The notes below the pieces were generated by a model. It had not been told where the DNA came from. It saw only the letters and a program-made list of their open reading frames with translations, and searched no databases. DNA of 64,000 nt, taken from Gammaproteobacteria bacterium (GTDB lineage: Bacteria > Pseudomonadota > Gammaproteobacteria > Xanthomonadales > SZUA-36). Both the position numbers and the translations under genes were made by a program. Shown here piece by piece: positions 8,374-16,800 of the stretch (position 1 is its first letter; every line of letters starts with the position of its first letter). The stretch lies in the NCBI GenBank assembly GCA_030428105.1, contig JAUIBE010000002.1, positions 186,001 through 250,000 of the forward strand. The letters run 5' to 3'.

Positions 8374-9231
8374 CTAGTCCACCCCGAACGCTGACTCGAA
8401 CCGCCAGGTGCGGGTGATGTGCAATACATCCACCCGTTCGCGGATGTTGTCCGGCAACGGCGCGTAGGGCGAGGCCAGGCGCACGATTTCAATCGCTGCA
8501 CGATCAATTTCCTGGCGGCCTGAGCTGCGCATTACGTCGATGCCTTCCACCGAACCATCCTGGCGAATGCCCACGGTAAGCACCAGGTCGCCGTGCAGCC
8601 GCTTGTTGCGCAACTCGGTGGGGTAATTCAGGTTGCCCACGCGCTCTACCTTGGAAACCCACGAGCTCATGTAGCTCGCAAACTCGTATTCCTGGGTGTT
8701 GGCCGAGATGTATTCCCGGCGCTCCATCTTCGAACGGAAGCGGCTATGGCGACTCATCGCCGGCTGCAGGCTGGCCATCTGCATGGCTTCCTGGCGCAGT
8801 TGCGCCGCGGTGGGTTGATCCGGCTCCGGGGTTTCCACCTGGTTCAGTTCCAGCGCCGCATCGGATTCGGTTTCCACCGCCACCACTTCGCGCTCCATGA
8901 CCTGCTCTTCGGGGGTGGATTCCTCGGCCTGCATCATGTCTTCGCCGAAGTTGGGATTGGGGAACCAGCCGCTTAGCGGTTGCGCCGGTTCCTCGGTGTC
9001 GTCTTCATTGCCGCCGCCGGCCTGGGCGGCCTGGGCGAGGTAATCGGAATCTTCGGGCTGCTCTTCAGAACGCCAGTTGACCAGCACCACGTCCAGCGTC
9101 TCGACGATACTCGGAGGCGGGCTGAAATCCATCTTGAAGGTAATGCCGAACACGAGGGCAGCGTGCACCGCGGTGGCCGCCACCAGGCACACCGTAAACC
9201 GGTCGTGAATCCATTCACCCGCGCCGCTCAT
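8374..9231 (-). CDS. TonB-family energy transducer (TonB3-like)
   Basis: The 285-residue protein has an N-terminal membrane anchor (about residues 12-32), an acidic, Pro/Glu-rich linker that would span the periplasm, and a C-terminal TonB domain (about residues 195-285: GDLVLTVGIRQDGSVEGIDV). No exbB/exbD lies nearby. Its place beside gshB and the pil-chp cluster is the same as tonB3 in Pseudomonas aeruginosa, which is required for twitching motility, so the same role is a fair inference. Confidence 0.88.
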   Translation of the reverse strand: MSGAGEWIHDRFTVCLVAATAVHAALVFGITFKMDFSPPPSIVETLDVVLVNWRSEEQPEDSDYLAQAAQAGGGNEDDTEEPAQPLSGWFPNPNFGEDMMQAEESTPEEQVMEREVVAVETESDAALELNQVETPEPDQPTAAQLRQEAMQMASLQPAMSRHSRFRSKMERREYISANTQEYEFASYMSSWVSKVERVGNLNYPTELRNKRLHGDLVLTVGIRQDGSVEGIDVMRSSGRQEIDRAAIEIVRLASPYAPLPDNIRERVDVLHITRTWRFESAFGVD

Positions 9232-9237
9232 AAGCCG

Positions 9238-9243
9238 ATTATA
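9238..9243 (-). promoter_or_regulatory. Candidate -10 box for tonB
   Basis: A perfect TATAAT lies six bases before the tonB ATG on the minus strand, between gshB and tonB. No good -35 box is seen. It would place the transcript start at or next to the start codon. The gene may equally be read through from gshB, which ends 20 bases upstream. Confidence 0.35.
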
Positions 9244-9251
9244 CCCCCGCG

Positions 9252-10244
9252 TCAGTCTCCTGCCCGGTTGGCTTCCACGCGTTGCACCAGGGCGTCGAAC
9301 ATATCGCCGGCGATGTTGGTGCCGTGGGCCGCGTCAATCTCGCGAATGCAGGTGGGACTGGTGACGTTGATCTCGGTCAACCAGTCGCCGATCACATCCA
9401 GGCCGGCGAACACGATGCCCCGGCGCTTGAGCTCCGGAGCCACCTGTTCGCAAATCCAGTAATCGCGATCGCTCAGGGCAACCGCCTCGCCGTGGCCACC
9501 CTTGGCCAGGTTGCCGCGAAAATCCCCCTGCCCCGGGTAGCGGGCCAGCGCATACGGGGCGGGCTCGCCATCCACCAAAAGGATACGTTTGTCACCCTGG
9601 GTGATCTCGGGAATGTAACGCTGCACCATCACCAGTTCCCGGCCGTGGTCGGTAACCGTCTCGATGATCACGTTACGGTTGGGGTCATCGGGAGACAGCT
9701 GGAATATGGATTCACCGCCCATGCCATCCAGCGGCTTGATTACCGACAGCCCATGGTCATCCACGAAGCGGCGGATGGTGTCCGCCCTGCGGGTGATCGC
9801 CATCGGCACGCAACACTGCGGGAACCAGGCGATAAAGCACTTCTCGTTGGCATCGCGCAGCGCCTGCGGATCGTTCATCACCACCACCCCGGCGTCCTGG
9901 GCCCGCTCCAGCAGGTAGGTGACATAGATATAGTCCATGTCGAATGGCGGGTCCCTGCGCATCAGCACGATGTCGAGCTCAGCCAGCGGCCGCCGCGCAT
10001 AATCGCCGAGGGTGAACCAGTCGTCGTTGTTGTCACGAACCTCCACCGGCGCCATGCGCCCGCAGACTTCGCCATCAACCAGCTCGACGTCGCCAGGCTC
10101 CATATACAGAAGCTCATAGCCGCGCCGCTGGGCCTCCAGCATCATGGCGAAGGTGGAATCCTTGTACGGCTTGATCGAGGCAATCGGGTCCATGACCACG
10201 CCCACCGAGATGTTTCCGCCGTTTTCAGTTATTGCACTATTCAT
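9252..10244 (-). CDS. gshB: Glutathione synthetase
   Basis: The ATP-grasp ligase joins gamma-glutamylcysteine and glycine. The 330-residue protein has the family N terminus GVVMDPIASIKPYKDSTFAM, the substrate-site region IKPLDGMGGESIF, and the C-terminal NVTSPTCIREID. The length is that of bacterial GshB. It lies divergent from pilG, as in pseudomonads. A CATAAT box eight bases before the ATG suggests a very short leader. Confidence 0.97.
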   Translation of the reverse strand: MNSAITENGGNISVGVVMDPIASIKPYKDSTFAMMLEAQRRGYELLYMEPGDVELVDGEVCGRMAPVEVRDNNDDWFTLGDYARRPLAELDIVLMRRDPPFDMDYIYVTYLLERAQDAGVVVMNDPQALRDANEKCFIAWFPQCCVPMAITRRADTIRRFVDDHGLSVIKPLDGMGGESIFQLSPDDPNRNVIIETVTDHGRELVMVQRYIPEITQGDKRILLVDGEPAPYALARYPGQGDFRGNLAKGGHGEAVALSDRDYWICEQVAPELKRRGIVFAGLDVIGDWLTEINVTSPTCIREIDAAHGTNIAGDMFDALVQRVEANRAGD

Positions 10245-10252
10245 GGGGCGCT

Positions 10253-10258
10253 ATTATG
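10253..10258 (-). promoter_or_regulatory. Candidate -10 box for gshB
   Basis: CATAAT on the minus strand matches TATAAT in five of six bases and is eight bases upstream of the gshB start codon. No clear -35 is visible. Confidence 0.3.
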
Positions 10259-10376
10259 CGGCCAGTGCCGGCCCCATGAACAGAACCAAACGGCAGGGGC
10301 GCGGAAGGGGTGCTCCGAACCACGGCCCTTATGGAGCCACAACCCAGACGCCTCGTGAACTCTAACCCCTAAGCTG

Positions 10377-10406
10377 TTGTAACTACTGGAATCTGCAAAA
10401 TACTAG
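10377..10406 (+). promoter_or_regulatory. Candidate promoter of the pil-chp operon
   Basis: TTGTAA (10377-10382) is followed after 16-18 bases by an AATACT/TACTAG -10-like stretch. The short inverted repeat ACTAG...CTAGT begins inside that stretch. It is the most promoter-like sequence in the 249 bases between gshB and pilG, about 90 bases before pilG. The assignment is weak because the -10 is imperfect. Confidence 0.3.
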
Positions 10407-10493
10407 GAGTAGACTAGTTGGTCCCGGTCATCAAAGGTGGCCGCTCAGTGTTCGGGCGCACTGCTAGCCAGGCCGCGCCACGGGAATACAAAC

Positions 10494-11003
10494 ATGGATG
10501 GAGCTATGACTGAAGAACACACAACAGGCGCTGCACCCAGCGCGGAAGAATCCCAGGCGGACAGCCCCGGGGATCACTCAGGAGAGTCGCTCACCGCAGT
10601 TAACGGCTCGGCCGGCGCCAAGGCAGCGGCTGGACGCGCGGTGAAGGTACTGGTGGTGGACGACAGCGCCACCATTCGCCGCTCCGCCGAAACCATGCTG
10701 AAATCCGCAGGCTTCGAAGTGATCACGGCCGAAAACGGTTTCGAAGCGCTTTCCAAGGTCGCCCGCCACAACCCCCAGCTGATTTTCGTCGACATCATGA
10801 TGCCGCGGCTTGATGGCTACCAGACCTGCGCGATTATCAAGAACAATGAGCAGTACCGCTCGACCCCGGTCATCATGCTGACCAGCAAAGATGGCCTGTT
10901 TGACCAGGCGCGGGGCCGCGTGGTGGGTTCGGATCTATACCTGACCAAACCCTTTACCAAAGAAGAACTACTTGGGGCTGTTCAGCAGCACGCTGCCAGC
11001 TGA
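10494..11003 (+). CDS. pilG: Type IV pilus response regulator PilG
   Basis: The protein is a single CheY-like receiver with a 48-residue low-complexity N-terminal extension. The start at 10494 (MDGAMTEEH) is preceded by GGGA at a suitable distance; the ATG at 10506 is an alternative. The receiver has acidic D56/D57, the phospho-acceptor D100 in FVDIMMPRLDGYQTC, and K152 in LTKPF. The GYQTCAIIKNNEQ region is characteristic of PilG. It would receive phosphate from ChpA and control pilus extension. No pilH follows. Confidence 0.92.
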   Translation: MDGAMTEEHTTGAAPSAEESQADSPGDHSGESLTAVNGSAGAKAAAGRAVKVLVVDDSATIRRSAETMLKSAGFEVITAENGFEALSKVARHNPQLIFVDIMMPRLDGYQTCAIIKNNEQYRSTPVIMLTSKDGLFDQARGRVVGSDLYLTKPFTKEELLGAVQQHAAS

Positions 11004-11079
11004 CCGCTCCACAACAGAGCCAGCGCGCCTGGCGCAGCCGGCATATTGAAGTCTTGAAACACGGACAGTTCACGGACGA

Positions 11080-11643
11080 ATGACCGAAGAAAAAGACACA
11101 GCCCTGACCGCAGCCGATGCTTTTGCCAAGCTGCTTGAGTATGAGCAACGCAGCGATGCGTTTGCCCCTGGCCGCAGCCAGGGCCGCGGCACCACGGGCG
11201 AATGGAGCGGCATCACTTTTCGCCTCGGTGAGACCAAGCTCGCCTGCGACAGCGACCGCGTCAGCGAGATCATTCCATTACCGCAGTCCACGCCGGTTCC
11301 AGGCTCAAAGCCATGGATCCTCGGCCTCGCCAACGTTCGCGGTTCAATCCTGACAATCATCGACCTTGCCTGGTTCCTGACTGGCAAGCGCACCTCGGTT
11401 ACCGCACGCACGCGCCTGCTGGCTTCCCAGCTTCACCAGGCGCCGGTCGGCTTGCTGATTGACGAGGTTTACGGGCAGCGGCATTTCATCAACGAAGATG
11501 CGGCGAATGCCGAGCTTGGCAAGGATTCACCGTTGGCCTGGCTGGTGACCAAGAAACACAAGGTGGGCACCGAAACCTGGCATGAACTCGACCTGGATGA
11601 ATTATTCGCTTCCCAGGACTTCCTGAATGGTGCTGCAGACTAA
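11080..11643 (+). CDS. pilI: CheW-like adaptor PilI
   Basis: The 187-residue CheW-fold adaptor couples the PilJ receptor to the ChpA kinase. The CheW domain covers about residues 45-180, with PGSKPWILGLANVRGSILTIIDL as its centre and LLIDEVYGQRHF after it. It lies 76 bases after pilG and 17 before pilJ, in the standard PilI position. The acidic N-terminal 40 residues are variable. Confidence 0.92.
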   Translation: MTEEKDTALTAADAFAKLLEYEQRSDAFAPGRSQGRGTTGEWSGITFRLGETKLACDSDRVSEIIPLPQSTPVPGSKPWILGLANVRGSILTIIDLAWFLTGKRTSVTARTRLLASQLHQAPVGLLIDEVYGQRHFINEDAANAELGKDSPLAWLVTKKHKVGTETWHELDLDELFASQDFLNGAAD

Positions 11644-11660
11644 GGGCGAAACAGGGGCAG

Positions 11661-13757
11661 GTGTTGGCTGAAAAATCTTCTCAAAAGGGCTTTCTTGGCG
11701 GCAAGGGGAAATCCGCGGTGAAAAGCGCGACGCGATACAAGGATGCGGAAGAGCGCTCAAGCTTCTTCTACCTGCTGACGGCCGTGCTGGTCGGCTTGCT
11801 GATCTTCGTGGCCGCAACTTTCTACCTGATTGTCCGAGACAGCCGCCACGAGCAGGAGTGGGTGGCGGTTTCGACCGATATCCAGGTGTTGTCGCAGCAA
11901 TTGGCCAAGTCCGCCTCGGAAGCAGCCGGCGGCGTTTTCGACGCCTTCTTCGCCCTTGGCGACGCGCGCTCGATCATCGAGGAAGACATGAAGATCCTGC
12001 GCGATGGCGATCCGCTGCAGCGCCTGCCATCAGTTCCCGGAAGCGTCGACGAGGAACTCAACAACCTCGACGCCACCTGGCAGCGAATGAACGCCAACAC
12101 CATGGCCGTGCTTGAACGCGAAACCGCGGTACTGGAACTGGCCGGCGCCAGTGAACGGTTTATCGGCGTAATTCCGCAGGTGCAGGGCCTGGCCGACAGC
12201 GCCATGCAGGAACTGACCCAGAACAATGCGCCAAGCCAGCAGATCTTCGTAGCGGGCCGCCTGCTGTTGCTTTCAGACCGCATCCTGCGGCACCTCAAGG
12301 CCATCCTCGATGGCGGCCAGACCGCGATTGCCGCCGAGCAACAGTTTGAAGAGGAGGTTCGCTTCTTTGAGCAGATGCTCGACTCGCTGTTGCGCGGCAA
12401 CCAGAGCATGGGCGTTTCCCAGGTGCGCAATGCAGAAGCGCTGAACTACCTCGGCCAGGTGCGCCAGGCGTTCCTCGACGCACAACCAGACATCGAGCTG
12501 CTGCTGGGAGGCTCTTCCGACCTGCTGCAGGTGCGTGCCTCGGCTGACGAGATCCTGTTGGACAGCCAGGCCATTTTCGAAGAAGCGCGAACCCTTTCAT
12601 CTGCCTTGCAGAACCGATCTTCCGGGCGCATCTGGCCTTCGATGGGTTCCGGGGTCGGCGCCCTGTTGATCACCTTCGCCATCATTTGCTACCTGGTCTA
12701 CTCGTTCCTTACCGCCGAACGACGCCGGGCATCGTTTGCCGGTGCGCAGAACCAGCGCAACCAGGCCGCCATCCTCAGGCTGCTGGATGAAATGAGCGCC
12801 CTGGCCGAGGGCGACCTCACCGTCAAGGCGACGGTTACCGATGATGTCACCGGCGCGATTGCCGATTCGGTGAACTACACCGTGGAGCAGCTGCGCGAGG
12901 TGGTAGCCGGCATCAACACCACCGCCCGTTCGGTATTTGAGTCGGCCGAGGAAACCAAGCAGCGCACCACCAACCTGGCGGAATCCTCAGGCCGACAGGC
13001 CGAGCAGATCCGTGGTGTGACCAAGACCATCAACGTGATGGCCGAGTCTTTCGATGACATGGCCAAACGATCCCGCCAATCGAACGAAGTGGCGCGGCGC
13101 TCGGTGGAGAACGCCAACAAGGGCGCGACCATGGTGCAGGAAACCATCGCCGGGATGGACAAGATTCGCGACCAGATCCAGGACACGTCCAAGCGCATCA
13201 AGCGCCTGGGCGAGTCTTCACAGGAAATCGGCGACATCGTGGAACTGATCAACGGCATCGCCGAGCAAACCAACATCCTGGCGCTCAACGCGGCCATCCA
13301 GTCAGCCTCCTCCGGCGGCGCTGGGCGTGGTTTCGCGGTGGTGGCCGATGAAGTGCAGCGCCTTGCAGAGCGCGCCACCAATGCCACGCGGCGCATCGAG
13401 TTGCTGGTGCAAACCATCCAGGCCGACACCTCCGAGGCCATCGCCTCGATGGAATCCACCACCGCTGAAGTGGTGGCCGGCGCCAAGAAATCCGAGGACG
13501 CCGGCGGCGCGCTGGCAGCAATCAAGGAAGTGTCGAATAACCTCTCCGACCTGATCGACGAGATCGCCACCGCTGCCCAGAAGCAGTCCGAGGTGGCCAC
13601 CAAGGTGGCGGGCGACATGAACACCATCCTGGATATTTCGATACGCACTTCCGAGGGCTCGAACCACACGGCGCGCTCAATGGGCGAACTCAGGGAACTG
13701 GTTGCGCGGCTCAGCGAGTCGGTAGCCGACTTCAAACTGCCGGACGAGTCGTTCTAG
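11661..13757 (+). CDS. pilJ: Pilus-associated methyl-accepting receptor PilJ
   Basis: The 698-residue chemoreceptor starts with GTG. TM1 is at about residues 36-58 and TM2 at about 328-352, so residues 60-327 form a periplasmic sensor with two PilJ-type helical modules. A HAMP-like segment follows, then a signalling hairpin whose tip is GIAEQTNILALNAAIQSASS. In P. aeruginosa PilJ senses pilus tension through PilA. It sits between pilI and chpA. No methyltransferase (pilK) gene follows. Confidence 0.94.
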   Translation: MLAEKSSQKGFLGGKGKSAVKSATRYKDAEERSSFFYLLTAVLVGLLIFVAATFYLIVRDSRHEQEWVAVSTDIQVLSQQLAKSASEAAGGVFDAFFALGDARSIIEEDMKILRDGDPLQRLPSVPGSVDEELNNLDATWQRMNANTMAVLERETAVLELAGASERFIGVIPQVQGLADSAMQELTQNNAPSQQIFVAGRLLLLSDRILRHLKAILDGGQTAIAAEQQFEEEVRFFEQMLDSLLRGNQSMGVSQVRNAEALNYLGQVRQAFLDAQPDIELLLGGSSDLLQVRASADEILLDSQAIFEEARTLSSALQNRSSGRIWPSMGSGVGALLITFAIICYLVYSFLTAERRRASFAGAQNQRNQAAILRLLDEMSALAEGDLTVKATVTDDVTGAIADSVNYTVEQLREVVAGINTTARSVFESAEETKQRTTNLAESSGRQAEQIRGVTKTINVMAESFDDMAKRSRQSNEVARRSVENANKGATMVQETIAGMDKIRDQIQDTSKRIKRLGESSQEIGDIVELINGIAEQTNILALNAAIQSASSGGAGRGFAVVADEVQRLAERATNATRRIELLVQTIQADTSEAIASMESTTAEVVAGAKKSEDAGGALAAIKEVSNNLSDLIDEIATAAQKQSEVATKVAGDMNTILDISIRTSEGSNHTARSMGELRELVARLSESVADFKLPDESF

Positions 13758-13809
13758 GCAAGGTGGCAAAGATGGATCGAGCGCACACAGGACATTCGGG
13801 GCACACGGC

Positions 13810-16800
13810 ATGATGTTGCAGGGTTCAAACAAGAGCACGGCGCTGAGCTGGGTCCGCGAGGACCTGGACGCATGCCTGCAGTCCATCCGCGACAACCTCG
13901 AGGAATACTCGGAGGATCGCGATGAGCGCGGATCGCTGCAGCATGTGCAGGAGAAGCTCGAGCAGCTCAATCTCACCTTCCTGACCATGCAGCAGCGCGG
14001 CGCCACCATGCTCACCGACGAGATGATCGCGGTGGGCGGAAACATGCTGCACAACGGCGACATCAACATGGACGACTCGCTGTCGGCCCTGAGTGACGCC
14101 ATTATCGTGCTGCCGTCGTACCTCGACCGGCTGCAGGCCGGGCATGAAGACCTGCCTATCCTGCTGTTGCCCACGCTCAATGAACTGCGCGCTTCTTACG
14201 ACGAGTCGCTGCTTTCCGAGGGCACGCTGTTCGCTCCGGACCTGGAGGTCACCATCCCCGACCTGCTTGGCGAACCGGATGAGGCAGTCAGCCCCAATGA
14301 TTGGCCCGGCTTCGCCCAGCGGGTGCGTTCCCAGTACCAGACTGCATTGCTCAACTGGCTCAAAGAGCAGTCCAATGCCGACCAGATCAAACCGCTGCAG
14401 CAGGTATGCCGCACGGTTTACTCCCGCGCCCAGCGCCGCAGCCTGCGCCGCCTGTGGTGGATCGCCGACATGATCATGGATGGCCTGGCCGACGGCCAGA
14501 TCGATATCGACCTGCCGCTGCGGCGGGTGTTCGCCCGCCTCGACCTTTGCCTCAAGGCCATGGTCGAGAACGGCCAGGACGGGCCGGCCGAAGACTCCAT
14601 CATCGCCCTTTCGCGGGCGCTGCTGTTCCACGTCGCCCAGTCACGCCAGGGCCACGAGTCAGTAGACCAGCTGCGCAAGCTGTTCCGGGTTGACGAAATC
14701 ATCCCGGACCGGGACGCCCTGTTGCGCGCCCGCGGCGCAGTAACCGGCCGCGACGCCAGGCTGTTCCACTCTATTGGCCAGGCCATTCGCGAAGAAATGG
14801 CCTCGATCAAGGATTCGCTCGACATGGAGCTGCGCACCGGCCGCATCGACGCCGACTCGCGTTCTTCCATCGTCTCCTCCCTGATCCAGCTCAGCGACAC
14901 GCTGCACATGCTGGACTTGCCGGTGCCTGCCAATGCGCTGCAGGAATTGCTGCCGTCGCTGGAACTGACCCGCGAAGTGGAGAATTTCGAGCTTGATTCG
15001 CCGCTGCTCAACCTGGCGCAGCAACTGCTGGAAGTGGAATCCATTCTCGACAAGCACATCCAGCAGCTTGGCGAGCCGATTGACGAGAAGGAAGAAAGCT
15101 CCAACATCAAGCTGCCGCGCTACGAGCAAAGGCAGATCTTCTCGCGGATGCTGGACGAGGCCGTCACCAGCCTGCACGCCGCCCAGGACGCCATCCGTGA
15201 GCGCCTCGACGGTAACGCCGAGGCCGATTACTCCTCGCACCTTGTACAGATTTCCGGCGCCATGCACGTCTCCGGCAACGGCGAGGTCGCCAAGCTGACC
15301 GACAAGATGGAGCGCGCGTTCAACGCCGCCCTGTTCGAAGGCGGGCCCAGCCGGGAAGAGCCCGGCGTGTCGCTCATCCTGCTGACCGATGCGGTGGCGG
15401 CCCTTGAACTGTTCCTGACTGGCAGCCGCGACGAGCAGGCTGACAACCTAAGGTTCCTGGACATCATGCAGGACCGCCTGGAAGGCCTGCCCGAGGCCAC
15501 GGGCAAGGGAGAGGCCGTGGCCAGCACGGTAGTCAGAATGCCCGCCCAGCCGGTGCGCAAGGCGGAGCCCGATGCACCAAAACCAGCGGCCGAATCGTCG
15601 ACGCCTGCCCCGGCAGCCCCAGGCGCCGTTGCGGTTTCCGGCAAGGACACGCTGCCACCGCCCATCGACGCCAGCATGCAGGAAATCTTCCTGGAAGAAT
15701 ATGAGTCGGTCATGCAAGACCTGCACAGGCAGGTATCGCAGTGGCTGGCCGATCCTTCAGCGCAAAAGCCGCTGGAAGAAGTGCGCCGTGGTTTCCATAC
15801 CCTCAAGGGCAGTGGCCGCATGGTGGGCGCCAAGGAAGTGGGCGATTTCTGCTGGCGCGTCGAAGACCTGCTCAACCGCGTGATCGAGGGCAAAGTGGAC
15901 AGCGCCGGAAACTTCCAGCGCTTCCTGGCAACCGCCCTGGCCGCGCTGCCCCACCTTAAGTCGCGGATGGTGCAGCAGGCCACCGACCTGCACGCCGACA
16001 CCGTGCAAAAACTATCCGATGCGGCCAGGAACCTGGCGCGCGGCGGAGACCTGAATATCGAAGCGTTGGCGGCCCTGGTTCCGGCGATGGAAACCGCCCA
16101 GGGGAGCACGCCTCCGCCGCAAGCCGAACCGCCGCAAGCCGATCCGCAGCAAGCCGAACCGGAGCAGCCCGAAACAGAGGCTCAGGCCGAGGCCGAAGCA
16201 GGCGAAGACATCGACCCGACCCTGCTGCAACTGATGAGCGGGGAAATCCGCCAATACCTGGAAGCACTGGAGCCCTTTGTCACCGCGGCCGAATCGGGTA
16301 CGCCACTCAAGGTCGGGATCGACCAGGTGCGCACCGCGCATTCGCTGGTCGGAAGCCTTGCCCTGGCGCCAGCTGGCGATGAAGCCCAGCTCGCTGCCGC
16401 ACTGGAGCGCTACCTGCAAGCACAGTCGTGGGCAGACCAGCGACCCTCCGAGGCCGCCGCCGTCACCTTGCGCGCCGCCATGGACCGCTTCCGGGCGCGC
16501 CTGGCCGTGCTGGATGGCAGCGCGCAGGCCGATTCCTTCGCCAGCGAAGATACCGCGCTGCTTGAAAAACTCGATGCGCTGAGAACCGGCACCAAGGCCG
16601 GCGACAAGGCCGCTGCCGAACAAACAGCCGAAAAGCCGCAAGAGGAAAAGCCTGCGGAAGCTGCGCCGGAAGACACCGGCGAACAAGCCGCCGAGCCAAC
16701 CGAACAGGCCGCGCCCGAGGCGCAACAGCCCGCAGAGGAGACTCCGCAGGCGGCAGTGGAAGCGCCGGCAGAAGAAGCGCCTATCGAGGAAGCGCCCGAA

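Noticed and set aside
12875-13735. A 286-codon open frame antisense to pilJ
   Set aside because: Ser/Arg-rich, no recognisable motif, and directly opposite a strongly conserved receptor signalling domain; high-GC genes often leave such open frames on the other strand.
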